From: an uncultured Clostridia bacterium
Lineage (GTDB): Bacteria; Bacillota; Clostridia; Christensenellales; Aristaeellaceae
Length of the DNA: 48,846 nucleotides
Assembly: GCA_934632155.1 (NCBI GenBank)
Contig: CAKTXZ010000018.1
Coordinates: forward strand, 1-48,846
Direction: 5' to 3'
How positions within the stretch are numbered: position 1 is the stretch's first letter; every line of letters begins with the position of its first letter. The notes under the pieces were generated by a model. It was not told where the DNA came from, searched no databases, and worked only from the letters and a program-made list of their open reading frames with translations. Of the stretch, positions 1-9,590 are shown piece by piece. The position numbers and the translations under genes are program-made.

Positions 1-450
1 GAAATAATATACACAAGCCCGTGTGCGGGGCGGCGAACGCCGCCAACCGGATTTTCAATGAAAATCCGGGCAAAACGCCAAAAAAGGCGCAGAGGAAAGC
101 AAGTTTTCCTCTGCGCTTTTTTGCGTTTGCGTACCGCACACGGGGAATTTGACGTGCGTAAGGTTATCCTGCATGTACAGAATATTTTGCGCATGTTGGG
201 CGATTCTGCATGCGAAAACTGATTGAAAGCTACAGGCTTTGTGTGTTCGCATGGCGCATCGCGCAGAAACAATCGGCTTACCTTGTTCCGTATCATTGCG
301 GAAAAGGGTCAAGGGGCGAAGTCCCTTGCCGGGGCGCGGGGCGGGAGCCCCGCAAGCGCGGCGTAAAGACATTGCTTGAAAGCAATAAAGCTTGAGGGAC
401 AGCGTGTGGACGTCAGCAAAAGCTGGCCGAAAGCAACCGACCTTGCGTGC
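1..450. other. Gene-free left edge with palindromes
   Basis: I see no convincing gene here. The stretch holds a perfect hairpin at 47-69 (CCGGATTTTC-AAT-GAAAATCCGG), a strong terminator at 87-122, and a GC-rich palindrome around 320-357 (GCGGGG/CCCCGC) of the kind often scattered through clostridial intergenic regions. A short hairpin at 371-386 (ATTGCTT-GA-AAGCAAT type) lies just past the clpC stop. Small open frames here are low in coding signal and lack ribosome binding sites. Confidence 0.6.
87..122. terminator. Bidirectional rho-independent terminator
   Basis: A stem GCGCAGAGGAAA pairs with TTTCCTCTGCGC around a short loop and is followed by a run of T on the plus strand (117-122); a run of A precedes it, so it can also work on the minus strand. 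It probably ends a plus-strand gene lying left of the window and may back up termination of the clpC operon. Confidence 0.8.
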
Positions 451-2913
<2,463 letters not shown>

Positions 2914-2918
2914 ATTGC

Positions 2919-3905
2919 TTATCCTCCCTGTATCGCGCCGCGAATGACGCGGCTGCGCTCCTCGTCCTGCTCCTGCGCGGTCAGCCTTCTGCCGGCGCTG
3001 CGCTCCACATGCGCTGGCTGCGCGGCGGTGAGAAGCGCGTCGCATTGCGCCGTCGTGAGTGGCAAAAGCCCGAGCGCGGCGCCCAGCCGCAGGCTGCTCC
3101 AATGCGCCATAAACTCGCCGATGGGCATGCGCCGCGCGTTTGCGCATAGCCCGTAGGCGCGAAAAATCTGATCCTCGAGCGATATATCCCGCCGCTCCAT
3201 GGCGCGGGCGCGGAGGGCGTCCTCCATTTCGGCCAGCTTGCGCGCCATCGCGGAAACGGATTGAAGAAGCTCCTGCTCGGACTGTCCCAGCGTCGCCTGA
3301 TTGCTCATCAGATACAGGCAGCCGCGCGCCTCGCTGCCCTCGCCGTATACGCCGCGCAGCGTCAGCCCTAGCTTCGCCGCCAGCTGGTTGACCTTGCCCA
3401 TCTGCTTGAGCAGGCGCAGCATGGGCAGATGCAGCAGCACCGACGCGCGCATGCCGGTGCCCGTGTTTGTCGGGCAGGCGGTCAGGTAGCCCAGCTGCTC
3501 GTCGAAGGCGAAGGCGAATTTGGCCTGCACGGCCTCCTCCACGGCGAAGACGGCCTGCGCCGCCTGATCCAGACTTTCGCCGGGGAAAATCGCCTGCAGG
3601 CGCAGGTGATCCTCCTCGTTCATCATGACCGACAGCCGCTCGTCCGCCCGGATCAGCGCCGCGCCGATGTCCTCGCGCCGCATCAGATCGGCGCTGATGA
3701 GATGCGACTCCTGCAGGGCGGTTTTGTCCTGCGCGGAGGCGGCGGACAGCGGCACGTAGCGGTAGCTTTCCGGCGTTTCCCGCAGCGCCGCCAGCGTGCG
3801 CGCCGCGCATTCCGCGGCCTGACCGGCGGTCATCTTTTCCTGAAAGGGTAAATCCTCATAATTCCGGGCCAAGCGCACCCGGGACGATACAATGACGTCG
3901 CTCAT
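2919..3905 (-). CDS. mcsB: Protein-arginine kinase McsB
   Basis: A 328-residue phosphagen-kinase-like enzyme that phosphorylates arginines on proteins, marking them for ClpCP; in Bacillus it also inactivates CtsR. The catalytic-domain signatures SSRVRLARN near the N-terminus and CPTNTGTGMRASVLLHLP around the catalytic cysteine are intact. The start codon overlaps the mcsA stop (ATGA), which fixes it; the N-terminus is about 20 residues shorter than the Bacillus protein, as I recall it. Near the C-terminus, where the family has the phosphoarginine-sensing RDxxRA motif, I see EQDEERS, so this allosteric site may be degenerate (tentative, made without an alignment). It sits 5 bp before clpC. Confidence 0.95.
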   Translation of the reverse strand: MSDVIVSSRVRLARNYEDLPFQEKMTAGQAAECAARTLAALRETPESYRYVPLSAASAQDKTALQESHLISADLMRREDIGAALIRADERLSVMMNEEDHLRLQAIFPGESLDQAAQAVFAVEEAVQAKFAFAFDEQLGYLTACPTNTGTGMRASVLLHLPMLRLLKQMGKVNQLAAKLGLTLRGVYGEGSEARGCLYLMSNQATLGQSEQELLQSVSAMARKLAEMEDALRARAMERRDISLEDQIFRAYGLCANARRMPIGEFMAHWSSLRLGAALGLLPLTTAQCDALLTAAQPAHVERSAGRRLTAQEQDEERSRVIRGAIQGG

Positions 3906-4384
3906 GCGTTTTCCTCCCGCGCGTTCGTCATGGCGCGCAGCTGGTCGCGTAAAACCGCGGCCTCCTCGAAATTTTCCTCCGCCACGGCCTGCTCCATCCG
4001 CGCGCGCAGCCGCGCTATTTCGTTCAGGCGGCTCTGCTCCTGCTCGCTCACGGGCGGGCGGCGGCCCGTGTGCCGCGTTTTGCCCTGAATGCGGGAAAGC
4101 AGGGGCGTTAATTCGCTGCGGAACGCCGTGTAGCACGCCGCGCAGCCCAGCCGCCCGCTCTTTTGAAATTCGGCGTATGTTTCGCCGCAGTCGGGGCATA
4201 CCAGATCGGGCGTTTTTTCCTTTTTGACCATGGCGGCCAGTACGGCGGCCAATACGCCCTGAATGTCTCCGGTTTGGTATTTTTTCACGCAGTCCCGGCA
4301 CAGATGCCGGGAGGAGGACACGCCGTTGACCACCGTGGTCAGCACGACCTGCGCCTCCTGTCTGCCGCATTCCTCACAAAGCAT
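3902..4384 (-). CDS. mcsA: McsA, zinc-finger activator of McsB
   Basis: A 160-residue protein with four CxxC motifs (CEEC at the N-terminus, CRDC, CPDC, CAAC) forming two treble-clef-like zinc sites, followed by a C-terminal UVR motif (ENFEEAAVLRDQLRAM). McsA binds and activates McsB and takes part in CtsR control. The ATG at 4384 is preceded by a GAAAGGAG ribosome binding site and gives the family N-terminus MLCEECG. It overlaps mcsB by 4 bp, indicating translational coupling. Confidence 0.95.
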   Translation of the reverse strand: MLCEECGRQEAQVVLTTVVNGVSSSRHLCRDCVKKYQTGDIQGVLAAVLAAMVKKEKTPDLVCPDCGETYAEFQKSGRLGCAACYTAFRSELTPLLSRIQGKTRHTGRRPPVSEQEQSRLNEIARLRARMEQAVAEENFEEAAVLRDQLRAMTNAREENA

Positions 4385-4449
4385 GCGTTTCGCTCCTTTC
4401 GCTCTCTGCCATCCTATGCGGTATTGTGCCGCGGCGGACGCGGGACGCT

Positions 4450-4929
4450 TCATCCATTTTCCGGCGTTTTCTGCCGTGCGATTTCCAGCAGCATGTTTTT
4501 CAGTATTTTGGCGCGCAGCACATCCTTGGCCGCCTCCGGCACGGGCACGGACATGGCCTGCGGCGAAACCGCCGCCGCCATCAGGCAAGCCTGCGCGGGG
4601 GTGATCGCCTTTCGCTCCGCCAATTGGCGGCAGATGGCCTGCGCCGTTTGCGCGTCGATGCTTTCGCCGATGCGTTCGCGCAGAAGATACGTCAGGTGAT
4701 CCCCCGGCGCGGAACGCACCCGCACAATGCGGATGTAGCCGCCGCCGCCGCGCTGGCTGGAGATCACGTATCCGTGGTCGGGCGTAAAGCGCGTGGCCAG
4801 CACATAGTTGATCTGGCTCGGCGCGCAGTGGAAGTATTCCGCCAGCTCGTTGCGCTTGAGCTCAACCTCCGGCTGATCCTCGCGCAGCATTTCCTTGATG
4901 AACGATTCTATCGTATCACTTAAACGCAA
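4450..4929 (-). CDS. ctsR: CtsR transcriptional repressor of class III heat-shock genes
   Basis: A 159-residue winged-helix repressor. The stretch SQINYVLATRFTPDHGYVISS followed by a glycine-rich RGGGGYIRI wing is the CtsR hallmark; the C-terminal half is the McsB/arginine-responsive domain. No ATG fits the N-terminus. A TTG at 4929 gives MRLSDTIESFIKEM, aligned with the Bacillus start, and has AGAAGGGA about 5 bp upstream. First gene of ctsR-mcsA-mcsB-clpC, directly behind its own operator, so it is autoregulated. Confidence 0.94.
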   Translation of the reverse strand: MRLSDTIESFIKEMLREDQPEVELKRNELAEYFHCAPSQINYVLATRFTPDHGYVISSQRGGGGYIRIVRVRSAPGDHLTYLLRERIGESIDAQTAQAICRQLAERKAITPAQACLMAAAVSPQAMSVPVPEAAKDVLRAKILKNMLLEIARQKTPENG

Positions 4930-4951
4930 AGCGAATCCCTTCTTTACGAAT

Positions 4952-4968
4952 TTTGTCTTTCTTTGACC
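4952..4968 (-). promoter_or_regulatory. CtsR operator
   Basis: On the minus strand this reads GGTCAAA-GAA-AGACAAA, matching the CtsR direct heptad repeat (RGTCAAA-NAN-RGTCAAA) with one mismatch in the second heptad. It lies just downstream of the -10 box, where bound repressor would block RNA polymerase. Confidence 0.88.
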
Positions 4969-4973
4969 ATTGA

Positions 4974-5002
4974 AGTGTAGCACACTTTTTCGGAAATTGC
5001 AA
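4974..5002 (-). promoter_or_regulatory. Sigma-A promoter of ctsR operon
   Basis: Minus strand: -35 TTGCAA (4997-5002), 17-bp spacer, -10 TACACT (4974-4979). Transcription would start at the CtsR box. Confidence 0.85.
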
Positions 5003-5068
5003 GACGGAAAAAACGGGCCGTGCGCAGAGAACGAGAGCGCCCTTCGCCGCGCTTTCCGCCCGTTTGGC

Positions 5069-5097
5069 TTGTGCGGGAAAGGAAAGCGTGATAAAAT
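5069..5097 (+). promoter_or_regulatory. Probable promoter of the PsuK-like kinase
   Basis: TTGTGC (5069-5074), 17-bp spacer, TAAAAT (5092-5097). It is divergent from the ctsR promoter. A start near 5104 would exclude the GTG at 5101 as the kinase start codon. Confidence 0.55.
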
Positions 5098-5151
5098 GGC
5101 GTGGATCATCGGAAGGGAGGCGCGGACGCGGCTGCGCCCGCAAAGAAAGGC

Positions 5152-5988
5152 ATGCGGATTATCGTCGTGGGCGGAATGAATCTGGATCTGCTGGGGATGC
5201 CGACGCAGCGGCTGCTGCCCGGGGATTCGACGCCGGGAAAAATCGTCATGCGTCCGGGCGGCGTGGGGCGCAATATCGCCGCGCGGCTGCGCGCGCTGGG
5301 CGCGCAGGTCAGTCTGGTTACGGCGCTGGGCGCGGACGAAAAGCGCGCGCTGCTGGAGGCGGACTGCCGGGCGCGGGGAATCGACCTGTCCATGGCGGTG
5401 GAAACGGCCCTGCCGACGCCAAGCTATCTGTGCGTGCACGACGAAACGGGCGATATGGTGGCGGGTGTGAACGATATGTCCGCCATGGCGTGCGTCACGC
5501 CCGAGGCGCTGGAAAAGCGGCTGCGCTTTGACGGTGCGGACGGGTGCGTGCTGGACGCGAACCTGCCCGAGGAAACGCTGGCGTATCTGGCGCGGGCGAC
5601 GCGCCTGCCCATTTTGCTCGATCCGGTCAGCTGCGCCAAGGCGCCGCGGGTAACGCCGCTGCTGCCGCTGCTTGCCGCCGTGAAGCCCAATTGGCTGGAG
5701 GCGAAATATATGACGGGCGAGGAAACGCCCGAGGCGGCGGCGCAGGCGCTGCACGCGCAGGGGGCGAAGCGCGTGTTCATTTCCATGGGCGCAAAGGGCG
5801 TTTATTATCTGGACGATACGCTGCGGGGAATTGCGCCTGCCAAAGTGCTGCCGCATACGCCGCTGACCGGCGCGGGCGACGCCTGCTGCGCCGGGCTGAC
5901 GATGGCGCTGCTTCGCGGCGAGGATGCGCGCGCCTGCGCCGAGGCGGGCTGCCGCGCGGCCTACGACGCGCTGATGCGGGAGGGCTGA
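5152..5988 (+). CDS. psuK: PfkB-family sugar kinase, probably pseudouridine kinase
   Basis: A 278-residue ribokinase-fold enzyme. It has the N-terminal GGMNLDLLG strand, a DSTPGKIVMRPGGVGRN segment that closely resembles pseudouridine kinase PsuK (YeiC), a KPNWLEA motif, and the PfkB signature with catalytic aspartate, LTGAGDACCAG. PsuK phosphorylates pseudouridine, which PsuG then splits to uracil and ribose 5-phosphate. No psuG is visible here, so the substrate assignment rests on motif likeness. The ATG at 5152 matches the family N-terminus; its ribosome binding site is poor (AAAGG only 1 bp away). The frame also opens from a GTG at 5101, which lies upstream of the predicted transcription start. 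Confidence 0.75.
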   Translation: MRIIVVGGMNLDLLGMPTQRLLPGDSTPGKIVMRPGGVGRNIAARLRALGAQVSLVTALGADEKRALLEADCRARGIDLSMAVETALPTPSYLCVHDETGDMVAGVNDMSAMACVTPEALEKRLRFDGADGCVLDANLPEETLAYLARATRLPILLDPVSCAKAPRVTPLLPLLAAVKPNWLEAKYMTGEETPEAAAQALHAQGAKRVFISMGAKGVYYLDDTLRGIAPAKVLPHTPLTGAGDACCAGLTMALLRGEDARACAEAGCRAAYDALMREG

Positions 5989-6114
5989 AGCGGCGGCGGG
6001 GCTTTGCATTGTGCGAAGGAAAGGATCAAAACTGTCTATGCCGCGCCCAGACGCAGCCTCAACCCGCGCCTTTTTCCGCCCGGCGAGGCCCCGCGCCTGA
6101 GCCGGAACGAAAAT

Positions 6115-6134
6115 GCGCCGCGTATTTCGCCGCG
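6115..6134. repeat. Left flanking direct repeat of element copy 1
   Basis: GCGCCGCGTATTTCGCCGCG occurs here and again at 6358-6377, bracketing the element. At the right copy the following GGTTTTC completes a small CCGCG/CGCGG hairpin with T run, so the target looks like a weak terminator. Confidence 0.85.
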
Positions 6135-6135
6135 T

Positions 6136-6357
6136 CAGACTGTCGAAAAAGTTTTTCGACAGTCTTCAAATGTAAGACCCTTAAAGCGATTTTACATTTT
6201 CCTGTAAGCCTGCGGCTTACGGTTGGAAAATGATAGCGGAAGCGGTCTTGCCTACCGCTCCTCGAACCGGCAAAGCCGGTTCTGCGGATAAAAAATGAAG
6301 GGGCTGCGACCCCTTCATTCCTCCCCGGAGCTTTAACGAAGCTTTTCTGACAGGCAG
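6136..6357. mobile_element. Multi-hairpin repeat element, copy 1 (MITE-like)
   Basis: A 222-bp element starting CAGACTGTCG and ending TGACAGGCAG, with imperfect terminal inverted repeats (CTGTC core followed by A-run). The interior is a chain of hairpins: TGTCGAAAAA/TTTTTCGACA; an AAATGTAAG-type stem; GTAAGCC/GGCTTAC; GCGG...CCGC; GAACCGG/CCGGTTC; ATGAAGGGG/CCCCTTCAT. No coding frame is credible. Copies 2 and 3 are at 13076 and 31155. It may be a non-autonomous transposon or a structured-RNA repeat. Confidence 0.82.
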
Positions 6358-6377
6358 GCGCCGCGTATTTCGCCGCG
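6358..6377. repeat. Right flanking direct repeat of element copy 1
   Basis: Exact 20-bp duplicate of 6115-6134. Confidence 0.85.
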
Positions 6378-6454
6378 GTTTTCTTGGGAAGCGTGTAAAC
6401 GGTAAAATTTTTCAGTTTTGCGCCCGAAAAAGCAAAAAAACCATGCAAAGGTGC

Positions 6455-6483
6455 TTGCGCGAAACGAAAAAAGAGTCTATAAT
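6455..6483 (+). promoter_or_regulatory. Sigma-A promoter of structured RNA and zinc-ribbon gene
   Basis: -35 TTGCGC (6455-6460), 17-bp spacer, consensus -10 TATAAT (6478-6483). The start would fall at about 6490, exactly at the 5' strand of the RNA closing helix. Confidence 0.85.
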
Positions 6484-6488
6484 GACGG

Positions 6489-6702
6489 CGGTTGGCAAAA
6501 TCGGGTCTGTGGTTGCAAGCCGATGCCAGTCGCAGGCAAAGCGGTCCACGTAAGCCGGAAAAATTCCGGTGAGCATGGTGCGGTCTAGATGTAAGCCCGG
6601 CCGCGCGAAAGCGCGAGAGGATAGCGTGAGGGCGCAAAGGCGCAGAGCAACGTCCCGGCCGGCGAGTGTGGGGGCAAAGACCAGGTCAGCCGACGCTAAC
6701 CG
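6489..6702 (+). ncRNA. Large structured leader/ncRNA, family not identified
   Basis: A 214-nt stretch closed by a long-range helix: CGGTTGGC (6489-6496) pairs with GCTAACCG (6695-6702) with one G-U. Inside are ATCGG/CCGAT, a CCGGAA-AAA-TTCCGG hairpin, CGCGC-GAAA-GCGCG with a GNRA tetraloop, and CCGGCC/GGCCGG closing a multi-branch arm. Purine-rich unpaired stretches (GAGAGGATAG, GATGTAAG) are typical of conserved RNA cores. It lies between a strong promoter and the ribosome binding site of the zinc-ribbon gene. It does not show the B12 box of cobalamin riboswitches or tmRNA/RNase P signatures. The raiA-motif RNA of Firmicutes is a possible identity that I cannot confirm. Confidence 0.75.
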
Positions 6703-6730
6703 ATAACATAATCAGGGGGTCGCAAACAAC

Positions 6731-7012
6731 ATGTATCAGGACAAAACGTTGGTGTGCCGTGACTGTGGCAAGGAATTCGTGTTCACAGCCGGTGAACAGG
6801 AATTCTACGCTGAAAAGGGCTTCCAGAACGAGCCCACCCGTTGCCGGGAGTGCCGTCAGGCGCACAAGGCTGCGCGGAACAACAACGGCCCGCGGGAAAT
6901 GCATGACGCCGTGTGCGCCAATTGCGGCGCGCATACGCAGGTGCCCTTCCAGCCCCGCGAAGATCGTCCCGTTTATTGCAGCGAGTGCTTCGCCGCGATG
7001 CAGCGCAGGTAA
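6731..7012 (+). CDS. Small zinc-ribbon protein (zf-trcl type)
   Basis: A 93-residue protein with four CxxC knuckles (CRDC at residues 9-12, CREC, CANC, CSEC), enough for two zinc ribbons; the N-terminal part (VCRDCGKEFVFTAGEQEFY) fits the probable zinc-ribbon family zf-trcl. The function of this family is not established; such small ribbons are often nucleic-acid binding. AGGGGGT precedes the ATG. The message has a 240-nt untranslated leader that folds into a large RNA, and a terminator follows the stop, so this is a single-gene unit. Confident as a gene; role unknown. Confidence 0.88.
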   Translation: MYQDKTLVCRDCGKEFVFTAGEQEFYAEKGFQNEPTRCRECRQAHKAARNNNGPREMHDAVCANCGAHTQVPFQPREDRPVYCSECFAAMQRR

Positions 7013-7018
7013 GATCAC

Positions 7019-7049
7019 AGGAGCGTCCGAGCAATCGGGCGCTCCTTTG
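7019..7049 (+). terminator. Rho-independent terminator after zinc-ribbon gene
   Basis: AGGAGCG-T-CCGA / TCGG-G-CGCTCCT stem with a GCAA loop, followed by a short T run. Confidence 0.7.
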
Positions 7050-7372
7050 CTAAAGCCGCAGTTTTGACGAGCGCTGCGAAAGCGCTTCATCCTTGAGGGC
7101 AAGGCGCGGAAATGCTTTTCCTGCGCCGCCGCGTCGCAAAATCTCCCCGTCCGTCCGACAAGGCCGGGCGATACGAATGAAAAAGAAGGGGAAGCCGCCC
7201 GCAATTTGCAGGCAGCAGCTCCTTCATCGTTGCCTGAATCCCCTTACGCCCAATGCTGTCCGCCTTTTTGAGCGTCGCTTCGGGCGCGCCGTCGGGCGCT
7301 TTTTTTATTGCTTTGACAGAGCGCGCTGCAGGCGTTTTTTTATTAGGGCGAGGCTGCAAGCCGCGCGCTGCT
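7050..7372. other. Gene-free stretch with a plus-strand terminator-like hairpin
   Basis: No supportable gene. GCGCC-GTC-GGGCGC at 7286-7299 is followed by T7 (7300-7306), a terminator for the plus strand; GCGTTTTTTTAT at 7332-7343 is a second T run. The remainder is GC-rich with no conserved frame. Confidence 0.5.
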
Positions 7373-8950
7373 TTAATCGCCCGCCGGGCGAAGCAGCACG
7401 GCCTCGCGCACGCCGTATTTTGCGTTGAGAACATGCGTTTCGCCCGTTTGCGAAAAGCCCATTTTGCGGTAAAGATGCATCGCAGCCGCGTTGTCGCACA
7501 GCACGGTTACACGCATATCGCGGCGGGCGTCCAGCCGGGCAAGGGCGAAACGCACGGCGAATTGCCCCGCGCCGCGGCTCTGATAGGCTGGGCGAACGTA
7601 GAGCGTGCAGATTTCGTTGCGCGTAAAATCCAGCGTCATCACGCCGATGATCTCGTCCCGCAGCCGCAGCGCCAGCACGCACTGCCCAAGCTCCATCTGC
7701 CCGCGCAGCAGCATGGCCATGTGCTCGGGCGTATGCTGGGCAAAAAAGGCGGCGGAGCAATGCGCCCTGTGCGCCGCGCGCCAGCTTTCGCAATACGCGG
7801 CGGCGACGAGCGGAAGCAGCGCCTCTCGCCGCGCGGCGGCGCGCTGCATTTCCTCTACATCGGCGCCGGGCAGCGGCGAAAGCGGGCAGAGCGAATATTC
7901 CGCCGAAAGCAGCGCCTCGGCATGCGCCCGCGCGGCGCGCATGGCCGTGGGAATGGGCAGCGAACGCATGACGTCAAGGCGCACAAATTCGCCCTGCCGC
8001 GCGGTGGGCGACTGCGCGTGGCAATGCCACAGGTGCATTTGCCAGATTCGATGCGTGAATACATGCTTCGCCTCGCCCAGCGGCACAAGATAATCCGGCG
8101 TTACGCCCATCGCGCGCAGGCCGTCCGCGATTTGCGCCGGGTCGCTTGCGTTTTCGAGCATCGGGTAAACCCACAGCCCCTCCAGCAGCCTTTCCCGCCG
8201 CCGCGTCATGAGCGTTTTCCCCTCGCTGGTGACGATCGCCACCGCCATGTCGACCGTTACGGGCGGCCGCGAGGCCGTCTTGACGGGCAGCGCGTCGGCG
8301 TCGCCCGCGCGATACGCGTCGCACAGCGCCCGCAGCGGGCAGGGCTGCGCGGCGTTGTCGCAATCCGGCGTGCCGGGGCAGCAAAGCGACGCGCCCAGAT
8401 CCATCAGCGCCTGATTGAAATCCCCGCAGCGCGTGGACGGCATATCCTGATTGCCCAGCGCGAGCAGCCTTCGCCGCACGGAGGGCGCGCCCACGTCCTC
8501 CCGAACGCCGTGCACGCGGGAAAGCACGCGCGTCAGGTTTCCGTCCATGGCGGGGCATGGCAGCCCGAAGGCGATGGAGGCGACCGCCGCAGCGGTATAA
8601 TCGCCGACGCCCGGCAGGGCGCGCAGCGCGTCGTAATCCGCCGGGAAAACGCCCTGAAAGCGCGAAGCAATTTCCTTCGCCGTCTTATGCAGGTTGCGCG
8701 CGCGCGAATAATAGCCCAGCCCCTCCCAGCACTTGAGCACGTCCTGCTCCGGCGCGGCGGCAAGGGCGAAAACGTCCGGAAAGCGCGCAAGAAAGCGCGT
8801 GTAATACGCGCCGGCCGTTTCGGTTCGCGTCTGCTGCAGCATAATTTCGCTTACCCATACGCGGTAGGGATCCTTCGTGCCGCGAAAGGGCAGCTTCCGC
8901 CCGTGCGCGTCGTACCATGGCAGCAGCGCCTGCGCAACCGTGCTTTCCAT
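7373..8950 (-). CDS. mutY: Adenine DNA glycosylase MutY fused to a GNAT acetyltransferase
   Basis: A 525-residue fusion. Residues 1-345 are MutY, which removes adenine mispaired with 8-oxoguanine: catalytic Glu35 in WVSEIMLQQT, helix-hairpin-helix LPGVGDYTAAAV (112-123), catalytic Asp136 in AMDGNLTRV, and a NUDIX-like 8-oxoG recognition domain (AVAIVTSEGKTLMTRR). The [4Fe-4S] cysteines read C190-x6-C197-x6-C204-x5-C210, four residues longer in the middle gap than the usual x6-x2-x5. Residues about 385-525 form a GNAT domain with the acetyl-CoA loop YQSRGAGQFAVR and a C-terminal LYRKMGFSQTGE. No stop or frameshift separates the parts. GGGGAGGACG precedes the ATG. The GNAT substrate is unknown. 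Confidence 0.92.
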   Translation of the reverse strand: MESTVAQALLPWYDAHGRKLPFRGTKDPYRVWVSEIMLQQTRTETAGAYYTRFLARFPDVFALAAAPEQDVLKCWEGLGYYSRARNLHKTAKEIASRFQGVFPADYDALRALPGVGDYTAAAVASIAFGLPCPAMDGNLTRVLSRVHGVREDVGAPSVRRRLLALGNQDMPSTRCGDFNQALMDLGASLCCPGTPDCDNAAQPCPLRALCDAYRAGDADALPVKTASRPPVTVDMAVAIVTSEGKTLMTRRRERLLEGLWVYPMLENASDPAQIADGLRAMGVTPDYLVPLGEAKHVFTHRIWQMHLWHCHAQSPTARQGEFVRLDVMRSLPIPTAMRAARAHAEALLSAEYSLCPLSPLPGADVEEMQRAAARREALLPLVAAAYCESWRAAHRAHCSAAFFAQHTPEHMAMLLRGQMELGQCVLALRLRDEIIGVMTLDFTRNEICTLYVRPAYQSRGAGQFAVRFALARLDARRDMRVTVLCDNAAAMHLYRKMGFSQTGETHVLNAKYGVREAVLLRPAGD

Positions 8951-8991
8951 GCTTCGTCCTCCCCTTTTTGCATGCGAAATATGTCGAAGGA

Positions 8992-9021
8992 ATTATACCA
9001 CGCCGGAGCCGGAGGGGGCAA
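8992..9021 (-). promoter_or_regulatory. Probable promoter of mutY
   Basis: Minus strand: TTGCCC (9016-9021), 18-bp spacer, TATAAT (8992-8997). Confidence 0.55.
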
Positions 9022-9094
9022 GCAAAACACGGCGTTGGATTGATTTTCCGCTTGCCCGGAAATCGACGGGCGGCGCGCTTTGGCGGGAAATACC

Positions 9095-9191
9095 GCGCAA
9101 TTCGCCCGCGGCAGGAAGGCGTCTCTGCTTCCGAACCTGAAAGCACCGTCCCTTTCAATCGCGCAATTCGCCCGCGGCGCGAAGGCGTCTC
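9095..9191. repeat. Two imperfect 31-bp direct repeats
   Basis: GCGCAATTCGCCCGCGGC followed by GAAGGCGTCTC-like sequence at 9095-9125 recurs at 9161-9191, a 66-bp period, with a few mismatches. The surrounding stretch 9022-9485 holds no gene I can support; its only other content is the groESL promoter region at the right end. Confidence 0.6.
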
Positions 9192-9485
9192 CCATGCCGT
9201 TTGCCGCTTGCAGTTTTTCGATTTACGCCCGTAAATGCTGGGAAGCGGCCATTGAATCCGGTCAAAAAGCGCTTGTCGCCGCGCCGACCTGTTCGCGCGC
9301 TGTTCCCGGTCATTCCGCCTGCGCCTGGCGGCTTCGGAACGCCGCTTGCATGGAAGACGCGTGGTCAGGGGGAATTCGCCGTTTGCGTGCCGATTGCGTG
9401 CCGATGCGACGCACGGCGCGGCGGGAAAGTCTTCCCATTTTTATGGATCATCTTGAAAATTAACAGTTTTTTAACAATTTTCCGG

Positions 9486-9514
9486 TTGTGCAAATTTCGT
9501 ATTTGTAATATACT
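9486..9514 (+). promoter_or_regulatory. Sigma-A promoter of groESL
   Basis: -35 TTGTGC (9486-9491), 17-bp spacer, -10 TATACT (9509-9514), immediately upstream of the CIRCE element. Confidence 0.85.
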
Positions 9515-9527
9515 ATGCAAGGATGAT

Positions 9528-9554
9528 TTAGCACTCATCAATAAAGAGTGCTAA
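9528..9554 (+). promoter_or_regulatory. CIRCE operator (HrcA binding site)
   Basis: A perfect TTAGCACTC-N9-GAGTGCTAA inverted repeat, identical to the CIRCE consensus. HrcA repressor binds it in unstressed cells. hrcA itself is not in the window. Confidence 0.97.
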
Positions 9555-9590
9555 CAGCAATCTGCTGTCATATCATTAAGGAGGATCATT

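Noticed and set aside
55..395. Short frames at the left edge
   Set aside because: They cross a strong terminator and palindromes, and show no family signature.
6489..6702. Cobalamin riboswitch, tmRNA or RNase P RNA
   Set aside because: I find no B12 box (GCCACTG-type), no tRNA-like ends with a tag frame, and none of the RNase P conserved core strings.
7087..7434. Small frames on both strands between the zinc-ribbon gene and mutY
   Set aside because: Arg/Cys/Ala-rich translations, no ribosome binding sites, and they run through terminator hairpins.
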